Notes under the pieces: generated by a model
Database searches by the model: none
What the model saw: the letters and a program-made list of their open reading frames with translations, nothing else
Told to the model about the DNA's origin: nothing
Made by a program: the position numbers and the translations under genes
NCBI GenBank assembly: GCA_043721235.1
Contig: JAYSRE010000258.1
Coordinates: 1 to 5,965 of the forward strand
Direction of reading: 5' to 3'
Length of the DNA stretch: 5,965 bases
From: JAAFIP01 sp043721235
GTDB lineage: Bacteria; Pseudomonadota; Gammaproteobacteria; Burkholderiales; Burkholderiaceae_C
Shown here: in pieces, positions 5,516 through 5,965 of the stretch
Layout of the letters: the number at the start of each line of letters is the position of its first letter
Numbering within the stretch: position 1 is the first letter of the stretch

Positions 5516-5550
5516 ACACGAAATTCGTGTAGCACGAATTTCGTGTTATT
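5512..5550. promoter_or_regulatory. 39-bp operator-like palindrome upstream of vapBC
   Basis: The left arm AATAACACGAAATTCGTG (5512-5529) and right arm CACGAATTTCGTGTTATT (5533-5550) are exact 18-bp reverse complements around a 3-nt spacer (TAG on the plus strand). Each arm contains its own 13-bp palindrome, CACGAA-N-TTCGTG (5517-5529 and 5533-5545), centred 16 bp apart. There are therefore four CACGAA half-sites. This symmetry and its place just before vapB fit a cooperative binding site for a ribbon-helix-helix VapB-VapC complex. The stop codon of the upstream membrane-protein gene (5546-5548) lies within the right arm. RNA from this region could also form an 18-bp hairpin, but no T-tract follows on the minus strand. 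Confidence 0.85.
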
Positions 5551-5923
5551 TGAATGCAATTAATAGAAGCCCACAGAACGCTAAAAACGCCATGAAACAG
5601 AAAACTACAGCCATACCCCAATCAGCAGGCAACTGGGCTACCTCAGGTTGACTGGGATTAATGACCATCCAGACAGCTGGAGCCATCCATCGTTGCTCTT
5701 GGAGATCTCCGCGCCAACAAGCCGAGTATTTTTTGGATTGATACCAATATTCAATGTCAGCGTGTTGCCAGCCAGTCGGATTGTTCTCATTATCGCGTCC
5801 GGTTACCTCATCCCATTTCCTCAACACACACACTTGCACTATAGGCCAACGGTTAATGCGAACAAACCACAACGCTATGCCGATGCATAACAACATTAGC
5901 CCAATGAAAATAAAGGCACTCAT
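5546..5923 (-). CDS. Small membrane protein, DUF3592-like
   Basis: The protein has 125 residues with two predicted membrane helices, at about 4-21 (FIFIGLMLLCIGIALWFV) and 103-123 (a run rich in A, V, F, L, ending LLLIAF). Between them is a soluble segment of about 80 residues with WPIVQVCVLR (26-35), the Tyr/Trp-rich DIEYWYQSKKYSACW (56-70) and VINPSQPEVAQL (87-98). A W-P beginning, a Y-x-Y...Y middle and a yP-like 'NPxxP' between two end helices resembles the DUF3592 layout from memory. The function is unknown. The ATG at 5923 starts directly before the first helix. The frame stays open upstream to the window edge (14 codons), so a longer protein cannot be excluded. Its stop lies inside the vapBC operator palindrome. 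It may or may not be co-transcribed with the genes downstream. Confidence 0.7.
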   Translation of the reverse strand: MSAFIFIGLMLLCIGIALWFVRINRWPIVQVCVLRKWDEVTGRDNENNPTGWQHADIEYWYQSKKYSACWRGDLQEQRWMAPAVWMVINPSQPEVAQLPADWGMAVVFCFMAFLAFCGLLLIAFK

Positions 5924-5965
5924 CGTCAGTTTTAAAATAATGATGTGATCATCTGCAGCACCCTT

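Noticed and set aside
5512..5550. The long palindrome as an intrinsic terminator for the membrane-protein gene
   Set aside because: The stem is AT-rich and no T-tract follows on the minus strand. Its internal two-fold symmetry and position before vapB fit an operator better, though an RNA hairpin effect is possible.
5924..5965. Possible end of another upstream gene at the window edge
   Set aside because: One frame reads about 10 codons to a TAA and another stays open into the membrane-protein gene. The stretch is too short to decide or identify anything.

Overview
The window is a minus-strand run of tightly packed genes centred on a block of histidine biosynthesis genes, from a betaproteobacterium. 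The HisC, HisB, HisH and HisA proteins read, from memory, like those of Comamonadaceae (Rhodoferax/Polaromonas/Limnohabitans-like), and the hisB/hisH gap carries a small AT-rich inverted-repeat element of a kind I associate with that family. No alignment could be run, so the family-level placement is an inference. Every gene I support lies on the minus strand; the plus-strand open frames are antisense shadows.

In transcription order (high to low coordinates): a small two-helix membrane protein of DUF3592-like layout (5546-5923); a VapB-type ribbon-helix-helix antitoxin (5270-5503) preceded by a near-perfect 39-bp operator-like palindrome (5512-5550); a VapC-type PIN-domain toxin (4830-5273); hisC (3673-4830); a 390-residue protein with a C-terminal J-domain-like HPD segment (2461-3633); hisB (1760-2383); hisH (938-1672); hisA (70-810); and the first 21 codons of a gene that looks like a HEPN-type nucleotidyltransferase substrate-binding protein (1-65). 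HisC transaminates imidazole acetol phosphate, HisB dehydrates imidazoleglycerol phosphate, HisH supplies ammonia to HisF, and HisA isomerises ProFAR. hisF, hisD, hisG, hisI and hisE are not in the window.

The unusual part is what is interleaved with the his genes. The VapC stop codon overlaps the hisC start (TGATG), so a toxin-antitoxin operon with its own operator runs directly into histidine biosynthesis. A J-domain-like gene separates hisC from hisB. A probable HEPN gene begins 4 nt after hisA. In addition, HisC and HisH each carry what looks like an extra in-frame segment (about 18 and 30 residues) rich in inverted repeats at the DNA level, reminiscent of palindromic elements that insert within genes. 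The two larger gaps inside the his block (811-937 and 1673-1759) both hold inverted repeats, and the first also holds a candidate promoter.
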